The position numbers and the translations under genes are program-made. From Solen grandis (lineage: Eukaryota > Mollusca > Bivalvia > Adapedonta > Solenidae), in contig CM037789.1 in NCBI GenBank assembly GCA_021229015.1, positions 43,018,377-43,082,376 on the forward strand: a stretch of 64,000 nucleotides of DNA. The letters run 5' to 3'. This document shows positions 31,374-42,600 of this stretch, piece after piece (the first letter of the stretch is position 1; each line of letters starts with the position of its first letter). A model generated the notes under the pieces. That model made no database searches. It was not told the DNA's origin and saw only the letters and a program-made list of their open reading frames with translations.

Positions 31374-32512
31374 CAGTGTTTTTTTTCACTTTTGGGGGAA
31401 TGGGGTCCGGGCCCATCTGAGGGGGAAAAAAAGCGCGCGAACTAGCTAAAAGGGGAATTTTTTTACTCCATACATCATTAAGGCAGTATATTTTAAATTA
31501 TTTTTTCATCTCTATTTAAATGATAAAACTGACTCTAAGTTAACACCAACACAAGCACTAGTATGCTTTAACTGTTTTAATAAAATTCAACATTTTCATT
31601 GTGATGCCCATCTGTTCAACACAGAATCATTAAAGATAGTTTGCATCATTAAAAACTGTTAAAAAATAAACTACAATATAATACTGAAGTGGGTGGGGGT
31701 AATGCATTAATTCATTAAGGCAGGCTTGTTTTTAGATCTATCTATAAACTTTTATACATTAAATTATGCACTTCATATATTATCATTTGTTGAATTGTGG
31801 CTTTGGGTGGCTTAAATTGATGTAGGAAAACAAAACTTGGAAAAAAAAAAAGATGTATAAAAGTGTATAGATATATCTTAAATAAGTCCTGTCTTCATTA
31901 ATTAATGCATTACCCCACCCACTTCACTATTATATTGTAATATATATTTTTAAAGAGACAGTCTTTAAAATGTGTTTTCTTTCATAAATAACATGTTTGA
32001 TAACATTATTGAAGCTTTTTAAAACATTTTAACAAGTTTTATCAGTGCATGCTTTTTTCTATTATTTCCTACGAACAAACCGGAAGTAAACAATAGATTC
32101 AACCATAACTGTAAAAATGCATGCTTTTCACATGCTAATCAAGAAAACACATAAAAACAAGTTACATAATTATAAAAAATGACATTTCTCCAACACCTGG
32201 CCCATACCTTTACCAGTTAACTTTATTTTTTGCCATTTTTAGACAATCTGCCCTGTTTACTAGGTATTGTCTGCATATAACAATCTGTCGTATAATGCAG
32301 ACGATACCTAGTAAACAGGGCAGACGAAATATATGCAGCTGATATTTTATTGTGCAACATTTGTTGATTTAATGAGAGAAACTCATCATTTTGCACCCCA
32401 AAATGAACCCTAAGTGGGGGAATTTTCAGCATAATAGGGGGAAAAATATATACTTCTGGCAGGGGGGAATGCCGCCGAATTTCGCCGAATATTTTAGCCA
32501 AAAAAAACACTG
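31374..32512. mobile_element. hAT-like element nested in the 31097-33268 element, 5-bp target duplication
   Basis: Ends CAGTGTTTTTTTT and AAAAAAAACACTG. TACTT at 31369-31373 and 32513-32517. A 95-codon minus frame at 32223-32510 is open but unrecognised. The interior has an inverted pair: GAAGTGGGTGG(G)GGTAATGCATT at about 31686 and its complement at about 31900-31925. Confidence 0.78.
32247..32324. repeat. 30-bp near-perfect palindrome
   Basis: TCTGCCCTGTTTACTAGGTA plus ten more bases at 32247-32276 is inverted at 32295-32324 with one mismatch. The loop is 18 bases. Confidence 0.9.
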
Positions 32513-32614
32513 TACTTAATTACGGATCAGAAATATTCGGCTTCCAATTTAGAATGTTTATATTTGTTATGTTTGATAATGAGCTTATGTATGCTTAAGT
32601 CAAAATAAAATTTC

Positions 32615-32652
32615 TGTTCTGTTCTGTTATGAAATGAACAGAACAGAACATA
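32615..32652. repeat. Inverted TTCTGTTCTGTT hairpin
   Basis: TTCTGTTCTGTT, eight-base loop ATGAAATG, AACAGAACAGAA. A short perfect hairpin. Confidence 0.85.
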
Positions 32653-33684
32653 TATTTTATTTCTCTCAGGTACATTTTGTAGAACATCAGAGATATATGA
32701 TTATTTTTGTTTAAATACAACAGATTTTGTTAGTGACAAATCTGTAAGACTGTACACAATGATCAATTTAATTTATCAAAAACTTTAAAAAAATGAGATG
32801 CATGATTAAATTTAATTTAATTCACCGATAGCATTCTGTTCTGGGGTTAATTTAAAGAGCAGATTTTTTTTATTAATTCAGGCAGCCACAACAAAAAACA
32901 TTGGAAGATTGAAGGACGTAATTAATACATTCTATTTAATTATATCTCAATAAAAAGGTGTATATATACTTCATAATTTATTAATACATGGGCTATTTGA
33001 GCTAGTAAAGAAGTTAAACATTAACTGTATTTGGGCACATCAGGGGTATTTGGGAAACCGATTTGTCCGTTAATATATCTTTTATGAAATAATAAATAAA
33101 ACAATATTAAATATTATTTAATTAAATTATTTATTTTAATCACCTAACAGACACATGTGTACACCAAAGATAATAATAACTACTAATTTGGAGCTACAAA
33201 TGCTTAAATAAGACAGTATTTGGGTAATTCAGGAATATTTGGGTGTATTTGGGTAAATCGTGCCACCCTTTCTGGTTACCTAACCTACCCATTATTTTAT
33301 TCCCTGACCCATTTTTTTGTATGAGGCTGAAAACTCGGAAGTTTGATAAGGAAATTAGAATGTAATATTAGTGAATACACTCTACCTACCTCAATGTTAT
33401 TGTCTATCAATTTTTTAACTAGTGCATAAGAATTTTGTTGTCACGTCCAGCACTTGAGCATTGATTTTTTAGCCAGGTATCCCAACGGAACACCTGCTTT
33501 GAAATTCAGGAGTCCCTTCTGAAAATTAAAACTCCCTATCATGTCAATCAATCATGAAAACGGTTCACTGTCCTATTCAATATGATTAAGATGAACAAAC
33601 GACAAAACATTAGCTCACCTTTTTCAACCCATGCAGCATTCAAGCAAATTGCAGAAAGGATTGGACCTGTTTCTATGTCTGGAA

Positions 33685-33860
33685 TATATCTTGTTGTTGT
33701 TGTTGTATTGGGGTTTACCGTCACTGCGATAGTATTTCAATCATATAGCGACGTCCAGCTAATTACAGGTGGAGGAAGACCCCGAGTACACAGAGGTACC
33801 CAGGTAGAACCACCGACCTACCGCAACTGGAATATATCTGCATTGGCCTTAGGTGGCATG
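33685..33860 (-). mobile_element. SINE, second family, minus strand
   Basis: Starts on + with TTGTTGTTGTTGTATTGGGG, the reversed CAA-rich tail. Then CAGTATTTCAATCAT-type text, GACGTCCAGCTAATTACAGG, GGAGGAAGACC and GTAGAACCACCGACC, all in reverse order and sense to 11422-11571. Confidence 0.75.
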
Positions 33861-35039
33861 GCGTGAACTTTACAACATAATTTTTTTATTTTTTTTATTT
33901 TTACAATCTATAGCTTTCTTATTGGGAAAATTAGTGTTATAAATAAAAAAAAGTAAATTATAAGATAGATTTAAATTAACAAAACAATAACCTAATTATA
34001 GAGGGTATATGTTATACAGAGGAACAGATAAGCTGCGTATTTTACATAAATAAAATGGACCAATATGCTAAACAATTCAATTCTGTGTGTACCATTTACG
34101 CATGAAAAAAAACAGCACTCTATTCTTTATAATTCCTTGTGTATCGAATCCCATTGCTGCCGATGTTTTAACAAGCAGGTGATTGTCACTTCTTGCTTTA
34201 AAGCAAGACTGTATTGCCTTCAAAAACCATTGATCACTTGACTTTTGTACATTCAAAAATCTCAAGAGCATCTGGCGCACCTTGATGACTTATCAGGGTT
34301 TTTCGACCGTATCCCTGGGGCTGACCTTAAACAATTCTTTGTTTGGAGTTACCGGACCGACTCACGAAAATCACTGCGACTCAACATTTATTTTTTGGCC
34401 TTTCAAGAATGATTTTTTTCTTTGACTAGATCAATCGTAAAAAGCAGTTGCAAAAAAAAAAAAGAACTCTTACACAACAGGTAATGTATAGCTGCTATAA
34501 ATCCAAACTCAAACAACTGCTAACACAAAACTCTATTAAGTTTGATAAGCGGAATCTCAAAGAAGCTGTCCCAAAGTTCAAAAGGAAACTGCACATTGGC
34601 TTGCGTCAGTTTCACACCCTTTGAACTTTACTGAGCACTGCAGTATGTTAATTTCTTCCAGTGTGTAGAGTGGATGTCACACAAGGTGAAATTGAAATCA
34701 GTGGAGAGGGCACAGAGGGGTTCATTTGGTGACACTTTAAAGCATTCCTTTCAGGATAATTAACAGCTTCTCAACCCATAATTAATACACAGACTTCTAT
34801 AAATCTACGCATCCTGTTAACACTGCAATTCCCTTTTACCGTAATCATATTGCACCTTACATACTGAGGTTTAGTTTATTTCTTCTTTCTTGTGCCGGCA
34901 ACTTTGTATAGGCCATATCTTGGAGACTGCGCAACATACCTTTACAAAACTTCATATGATTATAGTCCTCAATTTGTAGTGGTGCCTCCCAAACTTTTGT
35001 AAATGGGGGGTTCCTGGGGGTCAGGCCCCTCCCCCTCAA

Positions 35040-35760
35040 AGATGGCTTTTTGCTTAAAAAATGTATTTTGATTAAATATTTTAAATTTTCAACCTTGATT
35101 CATATATTTTTTCCTCATAATGAGAAGAATTGCAAAGTACTACTTTGGTGTCCCCCAAGGTCACCCAGGGTCAGGCCTCATCCCTTAAATTTTGACCTTA
35201 TATCTCAAAAAATGTTCAGATCATCACCCCTAAACCATATATATTCTTGTTCTTCATGATGAGATGGATTGAATGGTACTTTTATGTTCACATGGGTCAC
35301 CAAAGGGTCAGGCCGCAGCCCCTCAATTTTACTTATTTAAATGACTTTATATCTCAAAAAATGTTCAGATCATCACCCCTAAACCATATATATTCTTGTT
35401 CTTCATGATGAGGTGGATTAAATGGTACTTATTTTATGTTCACATGGTCACCAAGGGGTCAGGCCCCAACCCCTGAATTTTACTAATGACATTTTATCTA
35501 AAAAAATGTTAAGATCCCCACCCCTAAACCATATATATTCTTGTTCTTCATGATGAAACAGATTGAATGGTACTTCTTTAGTGTCCCGAGGGATGGAGGT
35601 TCAAAAACCATTGATATCCTCACCCATAAACTATATATATTCTTGTTCCTCATGATGGTACATCTTTGATGTTCATATGGATCACCAGGGGGTTAGGCCC
35701 CACTCCCTCAATTTTACTTATGGCCTTATTTCTCAATAACCATTCGTGTATGATTGTCTA
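35040..35760. repeat. ~147-bp tandem array, four to five units
   Basis: CACCCCTAAACCATATATAT then TCTTGTTCTTCATGATGA recurs with spacing 149, 145 and about 115. The units include a GGTCAGGCCCC word. Confidence 0.85.
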
Positions 35761-35891
35761 AGGAGAAACTTCGTTTGGGAGACTTAGTGACAGTTCACTG
35801 TTACAACTGTATTATTACTTATTTAAATATTTTGTCAAATAAACACCTTTATGAGAGACAGCAATATAAGTTTAAAATCCATAGTAGTTTT

Positions 35892-37203
35892 TAGCTCGAC
35901 TATGCAAAGAATATGAGAGCTATTGTAGTTGCCCTGGCGTCGGTGTTGGCGTTGCAGCTTTTGGTTAAAGTTTTGCGTGCAAGTAACTATCAACCTTATA
36001 TTTCAATAACCATTTATGGTATTGACTTGAAAGTTTATAAATATGTTCAGGGGCATCAGACAACCAAGGTAGATAACTCTTGATGGAATTTACTACAAAT
36101 TATGGCCCCTTTTTAACTTAGAATTTTGGGTTAAAGTTTTGCATGCAAGATATTCTCATGTTTATATCTCAGTATTCAGGCATGCGATTCATTTGAAACA
36201 TCTTTCATACATTTAGGGGTATCATACTATTAAGGTAGATAACTCTTGATAGATTATTAGAATATATTACAAATTATGGCCCCTTTTTAGCTCGACTATT
36301 GAAGAATATGAGAGCTATAATTCGTATTGTAGTCGCCCTGGTGTCGGCGTTGATGTTGCAGCTTTTGGTTAAAGTTTTACGTGCAAGTAACTATCAACCT
36401 TATATTTCAATAACCATTTATGGTATTGACTTGAAAGTTTATAAATATGTTCAGGGGCATCAGACAACCAAGGTAGATAACTCTTGAATGAATTTAATAT
36501 GAATTATGGCCCCTTTTTAACTTAGAAATTTTGGTTAAAGTTTTGCCTGCAAGCTACTATCTAGTTTGTATCTAAATAACCATTCATGGTAATGACTTGA
36601 AAGTTTATGAATATGTTAAGGGGCATCAGACAACCAAGGTAGATAACTCTTGATAGAATATATTACAAATTATGGTCCCTTTTTAACTTAGAAATTTTGG
36701 TTAAAGTTTTGCATTCAAGATACTCTCATGCTTATATCTCAGTATTCAGGCATGTGATTGATTTGAAACATCTTTAATATGTTTAGGGGTATCATACTTT
36801 CATGGTAGATAACTCTTGATGGAATATGTTACAAATTATTGTCCCTTTTAAACTTAGAAATTTGGTTAAAGTTTTGCATGCAAGTTACTTCATGCTTATA
36901 TCTCAGTATCCAGGCATGGGATTGATTTGAAACATCTTTAATATGTTTAGGAGTATCATACCTTGATAGTAGTTACTTTTTGATGGAATATATTACAAGT
37001 TTTGGCCCCCTTTTTAACTTAGAATTTTGGTTAAATTTTGGCATTCAAGCTACTATTCAGCTTAAATCTCAGAAATTGCTTGTGGAATTAACTAGAAAGT
37101 TAAGGACAAGTATTGACAAGGGCAAGTATTGAAAAGATTTCATTTGATTTACCAACAAGCATTTTGAATAGTTGAGCGTGCTGTCCTTTGACAGCTCTTG
37201 TTA
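35892..37203 (+). mobile_element. Helentron-like element, GCTCGACTATTC family, copy 2, with two 5' heads
   Basis: The head TTTAGCTCGACTATGCAAAG is at 35892 and a second TTTTAGCTCGACTATTGAAG at 36288. The single 3' end is GAATAGTTGAGC, stem GCTGTCCTTTGACAGC, TCTTGTTA. Tandem units begin GGTTAAAGTTTTGC. Confidence 0.78.
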
Positions 37204-37540
37204 CTAGGTAAAATTATTCTGAATTAACGGTAATGTGAATCAGTGATATTGCTAGTGATGCATTCTGGATTTTTTTTTATCCCGTCTTATATGAGGGTCA
37301 AAGCATAAACCCACAGATTTGGGGAGTGAGAAAAGGGTCCTGTCTTATAGACAAATAGTCGTATAGGCGAGTTTTTATGGTATTTTTTTAATATACCAGG
37401 TATTTGATTAATCATGTGATATGTTCATTTTAGTAGTATAATTTTCCTCAATTATTGTGTCAGATGAAAAAAACAAAACAACAAAAACACCTACCCACCT
37501 TAAAAAATGTGGGTCGGATAACTCCAAACAAAGAATTACT

Positions 37541-38453
37541 TAAGATCAGTCTGACAATCAATAGTGGACTGGACTAAAAATGGGCAATATCATCTTTGTT
37601 TGGTTATCTTTTTTTTAACCTTTATGCAACTTAGAAATTAATTATATGCAACGCATTTGAAAAGTATAAAGTAATTATAACATGTGAATATATATATTTT
37701 TTCATAGAAAAAGATTATCGCTTTATTTTCAAAAATGCCACATGTGTCTCGTGAATTAGGCCTTGTCATCTTTACCTTCTGGCTAGAAAAACAAAATGTC
37801 AATTCGAGGTAGAAAATCAAGTTCTAGGAAATCATCCCTTACAAGTAACCAAAATACCATTCTCAGATATTGTAGATTAAGCCACCTTTTTAAGGTAAGA
37901 AAAAGCTTTACTGAAAAAGTTAAAATATTTGCAATGAAAAGTACACATAAGAAACAGGTTTCACTCAGTAAGTACAAAAACGGGAAGTGATCACTCATTT
38001 GAATCCATTTTTCTTATCGGTTCCTCAGGTTATAGAAAGTTTCAACATTAGAATTATAAGAATAACTCAAATTTCATTAAAATTCCATGAATTGTTTCTG
38101 CCGAGACAAAAATATGCTATTTTATTGTGGTAAAATGGTAGCGTTAGGGAACAAATGTCAGTTTTGGGCTAGGGGAAACAACCTGTAAAAGGGAGTAAAT
38201 CCCCCCCCCCAAAAAAAACAACAACAACAGTAATAAAACAACCAAAAGAAGGAATACTTAAAAAAACAAAACAACAACAAGAATTAGTTTTCATAAAATA
38301 ACTAAACTTATCAGTATATATAATAAAGTATGATCTATTTCACAATATTACTCAGAAACATGAATCAAAGTAAACCAACAACACTCTCTGAAAGACACTT
38401 GCAATTTGTGAACATGAGCTGACCCTAAGAATTTGGATTTTTTTCACGTTGTT
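37541..38453. other. Intergenic, nothing identified
   Basis: AT-rich. The short open frames here are not supported as genes. Confidence 0.5.
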
Positions 38454-38457
38454 TTAA

Positions 38458-38691
38458 ACCTTTTCCTCATATAGACTCATTTTGACGCACTCAATAGGTA
38501 TCACATAAAGCCTGATCTGCAGAAAACCACAGTTAAACCTTACCAAATTTAATTACAAAATACTCATTTCCAGACCACTGAGGAGCAGCGAACAGCATAA
38601 AACCTGATCAGCCTGCGAGTTACTCGCAGGCTGATCTGGTTTTATGCTGTTCGCATAGGTCTTTTCATGGTGTCCTCTATGAGGGAAAGGG
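38458..38691 (-). mobile_element. piggyBac-like palindromic MITE
   Basis: Inverted ends CCTTTTCCTCATATAG and TATGAGGGAAAGGG, flanked by TTAA on both sides (38454-38457, 38692-38695). Centre CAGCCTGCGAGT/ACTCGCAGGCTG hairpin. Confidence 0.83.
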
Positions 38692-38965
38692 TTAAACACA
38701 ATTGGGGAAAAACTCACAGCATTATTATATATATAAAATAAAACAAAAATCAAATATTTGATTCATTCAACCTTTGTATCATTCAGACTCGCTACTTTCA
38801 ACCCCAACACATAGTATAAATAACAATACTTTTTTTTGTTCCTTGAACTTGGAATTTTCTCCTTAAAATTGGGAAAAAAAACCCATACTTTTTGCGATTT
38901 GGAACATGACCCAATATTGGTCATCAAAGCAGACAAAAAAACAACAACCTGATTTCAAAGAGAAT

Positions 38966-39280
38966 GGCCTTGGTTGTCAAGTAGTGAGACAGTCCACCCC
39001 GAAATTGGGAGGTCTTAGGTTTGATTCTGGCAGTGACATCCCAAAGTCATAAAAATGGTACTTGTATAGCTCCTTTGCTTGGCACTCAGCATATAAGGGA
39101 GCTCTAGGACATGTCAGCCCAGTTTTAGGATAATGTGACTGGGTGTGGTATCATGCCATATGTCTACAGCATGATACTGCAATGTAGCAGCACTATATAG
39201 GTAGTATATCTGTCTCAAGTAGACATTGTCTCCAAATGACTGAAATACTGTTGGGGGGACAATAAACCTAATAATCAATT
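38966..39280 (+). mobile_element. tRNA-headed SINE, first family, second copy
   Basis: B-box-like GGTTTGATTCT at ~39013. The body words TCCTTTGCTTGGCACTCAGC and GTATCATGCCATATGTCT match 3960-4240, and the tail is CAAATGACTGAAATACTGTT ... AATAATCAA. Target duplication not clear. Confidence 0.78.
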
Positions 39281-39481
39281 TTGGAGAAGGGGTACAAACA
39301 AAACACAAGAATTCAGCTTTTCACATTTTTCCTATATATTACTCCACCTACATAAAAATTATGATTTGTTGTTGTTAAGATAATGTTGAAACAATATTGT
39401 TTGTGTTGGCCTATAGAAGAGTATAATTCTATATATTGTAAAATTTTATATTTTTTCTCTAGGTTTCAACTTGAATTCAGA

Positions 39482-39688
39482 ATGGCAGATGACCTGATGA
39501 ACTTCTCAGGGATTGAGAATATTGAGAACAGTCCTTGTCATGAACCTGCTGAGATTGTTGACATTCAACCCCCCGGTTTAGTTCAGTCTCCCGTCATTGT
39601 GAACTCCATCTTGAAGCAGTCCACCAAAGACAACCTTATCCAACTCTACACGCCAGTACAGAAACCAGTCAAACAAGGCAGTCGCAAG
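39482..39688 (+). CDS. TACC: TACC exon with start codon
   Basis: 69 codons, MADDLMNFSGIENIENSPCH to QGSRK, then donor GTACAG. Preceded by 19 bases of 5' UTR after an AG acceptor. With the next exon it forms TPVQKPVKQGSRK-VRFG, reminiscent of the KVTFQTP-type N-terminal motif of TACC3. The unspliced frame would stop at 39781. Confidence 0.82.
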
Positions 39689-42600
39689 GTACAGCCTGCA
39701 CAGATGTTCAGTGTTGATCCTACCTTATGTTTAGGGCAACATAAAAATTACCCCTGCACAGATGGAGCTAGAATAAAATGAGCATAGGAGAACATTCCTC
39801 ACCTCTTAATAAGAAAAAATAACTGACTTTGGAAGAAGAAAAAATATCAGTCTCAGATATTTGCTGTCTTTAGGATACCAAGATCTGTTAAACATGTTCA
39901 TGCTATTTTGCAGAATAATTATAATTATTACCCAGATCTGGGCCTGTTTCTCTTAACTTAGTATGAACTCAAATCTTCATACACATGAATCTTACAGATG
40001 AAATTGGTTTTAGCCTTGCAAGTTGCATTTGTGTGTGTGTGTATGTGTGTGATGTGTTTGTATATAATGCAGGGAAATCTTCCATTACATTTTACAGTCT
40101 GAGCTAATAACATACAGTCATACAGTTTTTTTACAGGGTACATGACTATTTATTCCTGGCTGAGGAAAGTCATGTTATCCCATAGAGTTTAGTGAAATAC
40201 ATCCCCTTGGTCATTAGCTTTAGTGAAGGTCAGTGGGCAGGAGTCAACTTCCTTTGTTTTGATTGACTTCGTGATACATGGAAGGATTTTATAAATTTAG
40301 AATACATGTAACTATAATTTTTCAGCATTTTGAGGCTGTATACAGATGCATTCATGAGTGATTGACCGAGCTCAAAGGTCACATCTAGATGATTGGGCAC
40401 AAGAAATTTTGTTGGGGCTGTTACTAAAAGATTTGGTTCAACATGAGTATTTAGGTCTTAAAATCCTAGCAGTGCTCCAGCTAGGATTTGAAAAGGGCTG
40501 GGTGGTGGTGCCATAGAGGCGTGTAGAGCCGAATTTGGTTGGGGGGAGGGGGTAGCACCCCAAGAAAATTGTTACAAACAGAAGAAGGAAAAAAAAAAAA
40601 GATTCAGACAGTTATGTTGATCAGTATTCCATTTATATCTTTTTAAACAGACAACATTTCAACATTTTTAGCTTGACTATTCGAAGAATATGAGAGCTTT
40701 TGTAGTCGCCCTGGCGTTGGCGTTGCAGCTTTTGGTTAAAGTTTTGCATGCAAGTTACTATCAACCTTATATCTCAATAACCATTTATGGTATTGACTTG
40801 AAAGTTTATGAATATGTAAAGGGGCATCAGACAACCAAGGTAACTCTTGATGGAATATGTTACAAATTATGACCCCTTTTTAACTAAGAAATTTTGGTTA
40901 AAGTTTTGCATGCAAGGTACTTTCATGCTAATATCTCAGTATCCAGGCATGCAATTGATTTGAAACATCTTAATACGTTTAGGGGTATCATACTATCAAG
41001 GTAGATCATTTTTGATGGAATATATTAAAAGTTATGGCCCCTTTTTTAACTTAGAAATTTTGGTTAAAGTTTTGCATGCAAAGTACTTTCATGCTTATAT
41101 CTCAAAGTCCAGGCATGGGATTGATTTTAAACATCTTTAATATGTTAAGGGGTAGCATACTATAAAGGAAGATAACACTTGATGGATTATATTAAAAATT
41201 ATGGCCCCCTTTTAACTTTGAATTAGGTTAAATTTTTGCATTCAAGCTACTATCCAGCTTATATCTCAAAAATTGCTTGTGGAATTGAATAGAAAGTTAA
41301 GGAGTGTCTTCAGGGGCATCAAAAAACCAAGGAGGATAACTTTTGGACTGAATTTTATGCAAATTATGGCCTTTTTCTAACTTGGATTTTTGGTTAAAGT
41401 TTTGCATGCACAGTGTTATTGTGCTTATGTCTCAGTAACTAGGCATGGGATTGATTTTAGACTTCATAAATATATTAAGGGGTATCAGACTATTAAGGTA
41501 TATCATTTTTGACTATTATTATGTACATGGTATGTGAAGGGCAAGAATTGAAATAGATTTCATTTGATTTACCAACAAGCATTTTGAATAGTCTAGCGTG
41601 CTGTCCTCTGACAGCTCTTGTTTTTTTATACGCCCATCTTAAGATGAGGCGTATTATGTGAACACTCATGGCGGGCGTGTGGGCGGGCGTGGAACATTTG
41701 CTGTCCGGGCTCTAACTTCAATACCGTTTGCCCAATCCTTTTCAAACTTTCCACATATGTGCATGGCCATAATATCTCGGATGAGTTCGATATCCAGCAT
41801 TATCGCGTGAATGACTTAGAAGTTATGGCCCTTGACGTACACAAAATACTTGAAATTGTGATTGTCCAGGCTCTAACTTCAATACCGTTAGCCCAATCCT
41901 TTTCAAACTTTTCACACATGTGCATGGTCATAATATCACGGATTAGTTCGATATCTAGCATTATCGCGTGAAAGACTTAAAAGTTATGGCCCTTGACGTA
42001 CATAAAATACTTGAAATTGTGATTGTCTGGGCTCTAACTTCAATACCGTTAGTCCAATCCTTTTCAAACTTTTCACACATGTGCATGGCCATAATATCTC
42101 GGATGAGTTGGATATCCAGCATTATTGCTGAATGACTTAGAAGTTATGGCCCTTGAGTGATTGTCCGGGCTCTAACTTCAATAACGTTAGTCCAATCCTT
42201 TTCAAACTTTTCACACATGTGCATGGCCATAATATCGCGGATGAGTTCGATATCCAGCATTATCGCGTGAATGACTTAGAAGTTATGGCCCTTGAACACT
42301 TGAATAAGTCAAAAGAGACATTTTCCTTCAAATTAATGGAAATGTTTCAACATGATTGTTTTAATAAGTAACATTCATTAACTAATGGGATTTAGGAGAC
42401 AATAGCTCGTTTCTCTGAGCTATTTCTGAGAGTCCCCATACTGTGATGGGCGTATTTTGTGGCAGTCCTGACCCTTGTTTTTTAAATAATGCAATTTTGT
42501 CTCAATGCATTACCCCACCCACTTCAGGATGATCATATTATTGTAAGTACAAAGTCAGCCTTAATTTCAAATAATGATGTTAAATCTGCATTTTAAGTTT

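Larger units (their letters stand above)
31097..33268. mobile_element. 2.2-kb DNA transposon with 8-bp target duplication, interrupted
   Basis: TTTCTGGT at 31089-31096 and 33269-33276. The ends carry GCACGATATACCCAAAT and, inverted, ATTTGGGTAAATCGTGC, then further inverted ATTCAGGAGTATTTGGG-type words. An 8-bp duplication fits hAT. No transposase frame is visible. A second element sits inside at 31374-32512. Confidence 0.72.
34335..37540. repeat. Inverted ~38-bp pair (34335-34372 and 37503-37540)
   Basis: ACAATTCTTTGTTTGGAGTT is inverted as AACTCCAAACAAAGAATTAC, with matching flanks (TGACCTTAAA/TTAAGATCA, CCGGACCGAC/GTCGGAT). Could be termini of a 3.2-kb element or two separate solo ends. 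Confidence 0.55.

Noticed and set aside
36299..36487. Similar ~60-codon ORFs at 15550-15846, 36299-36487 and 40690-40872 ([20 protein letters not shown])
   Set aside because: They are the same repeat unit of the GCTCGACTATTC family, not a conserved small protein; frames start and stop variably.
40472..40600. hAT-like element starting CAGTGCTCCAGCTAGGA
   Set aside because: No inverted partner found downstream, so it is listed only as a possible solo end.
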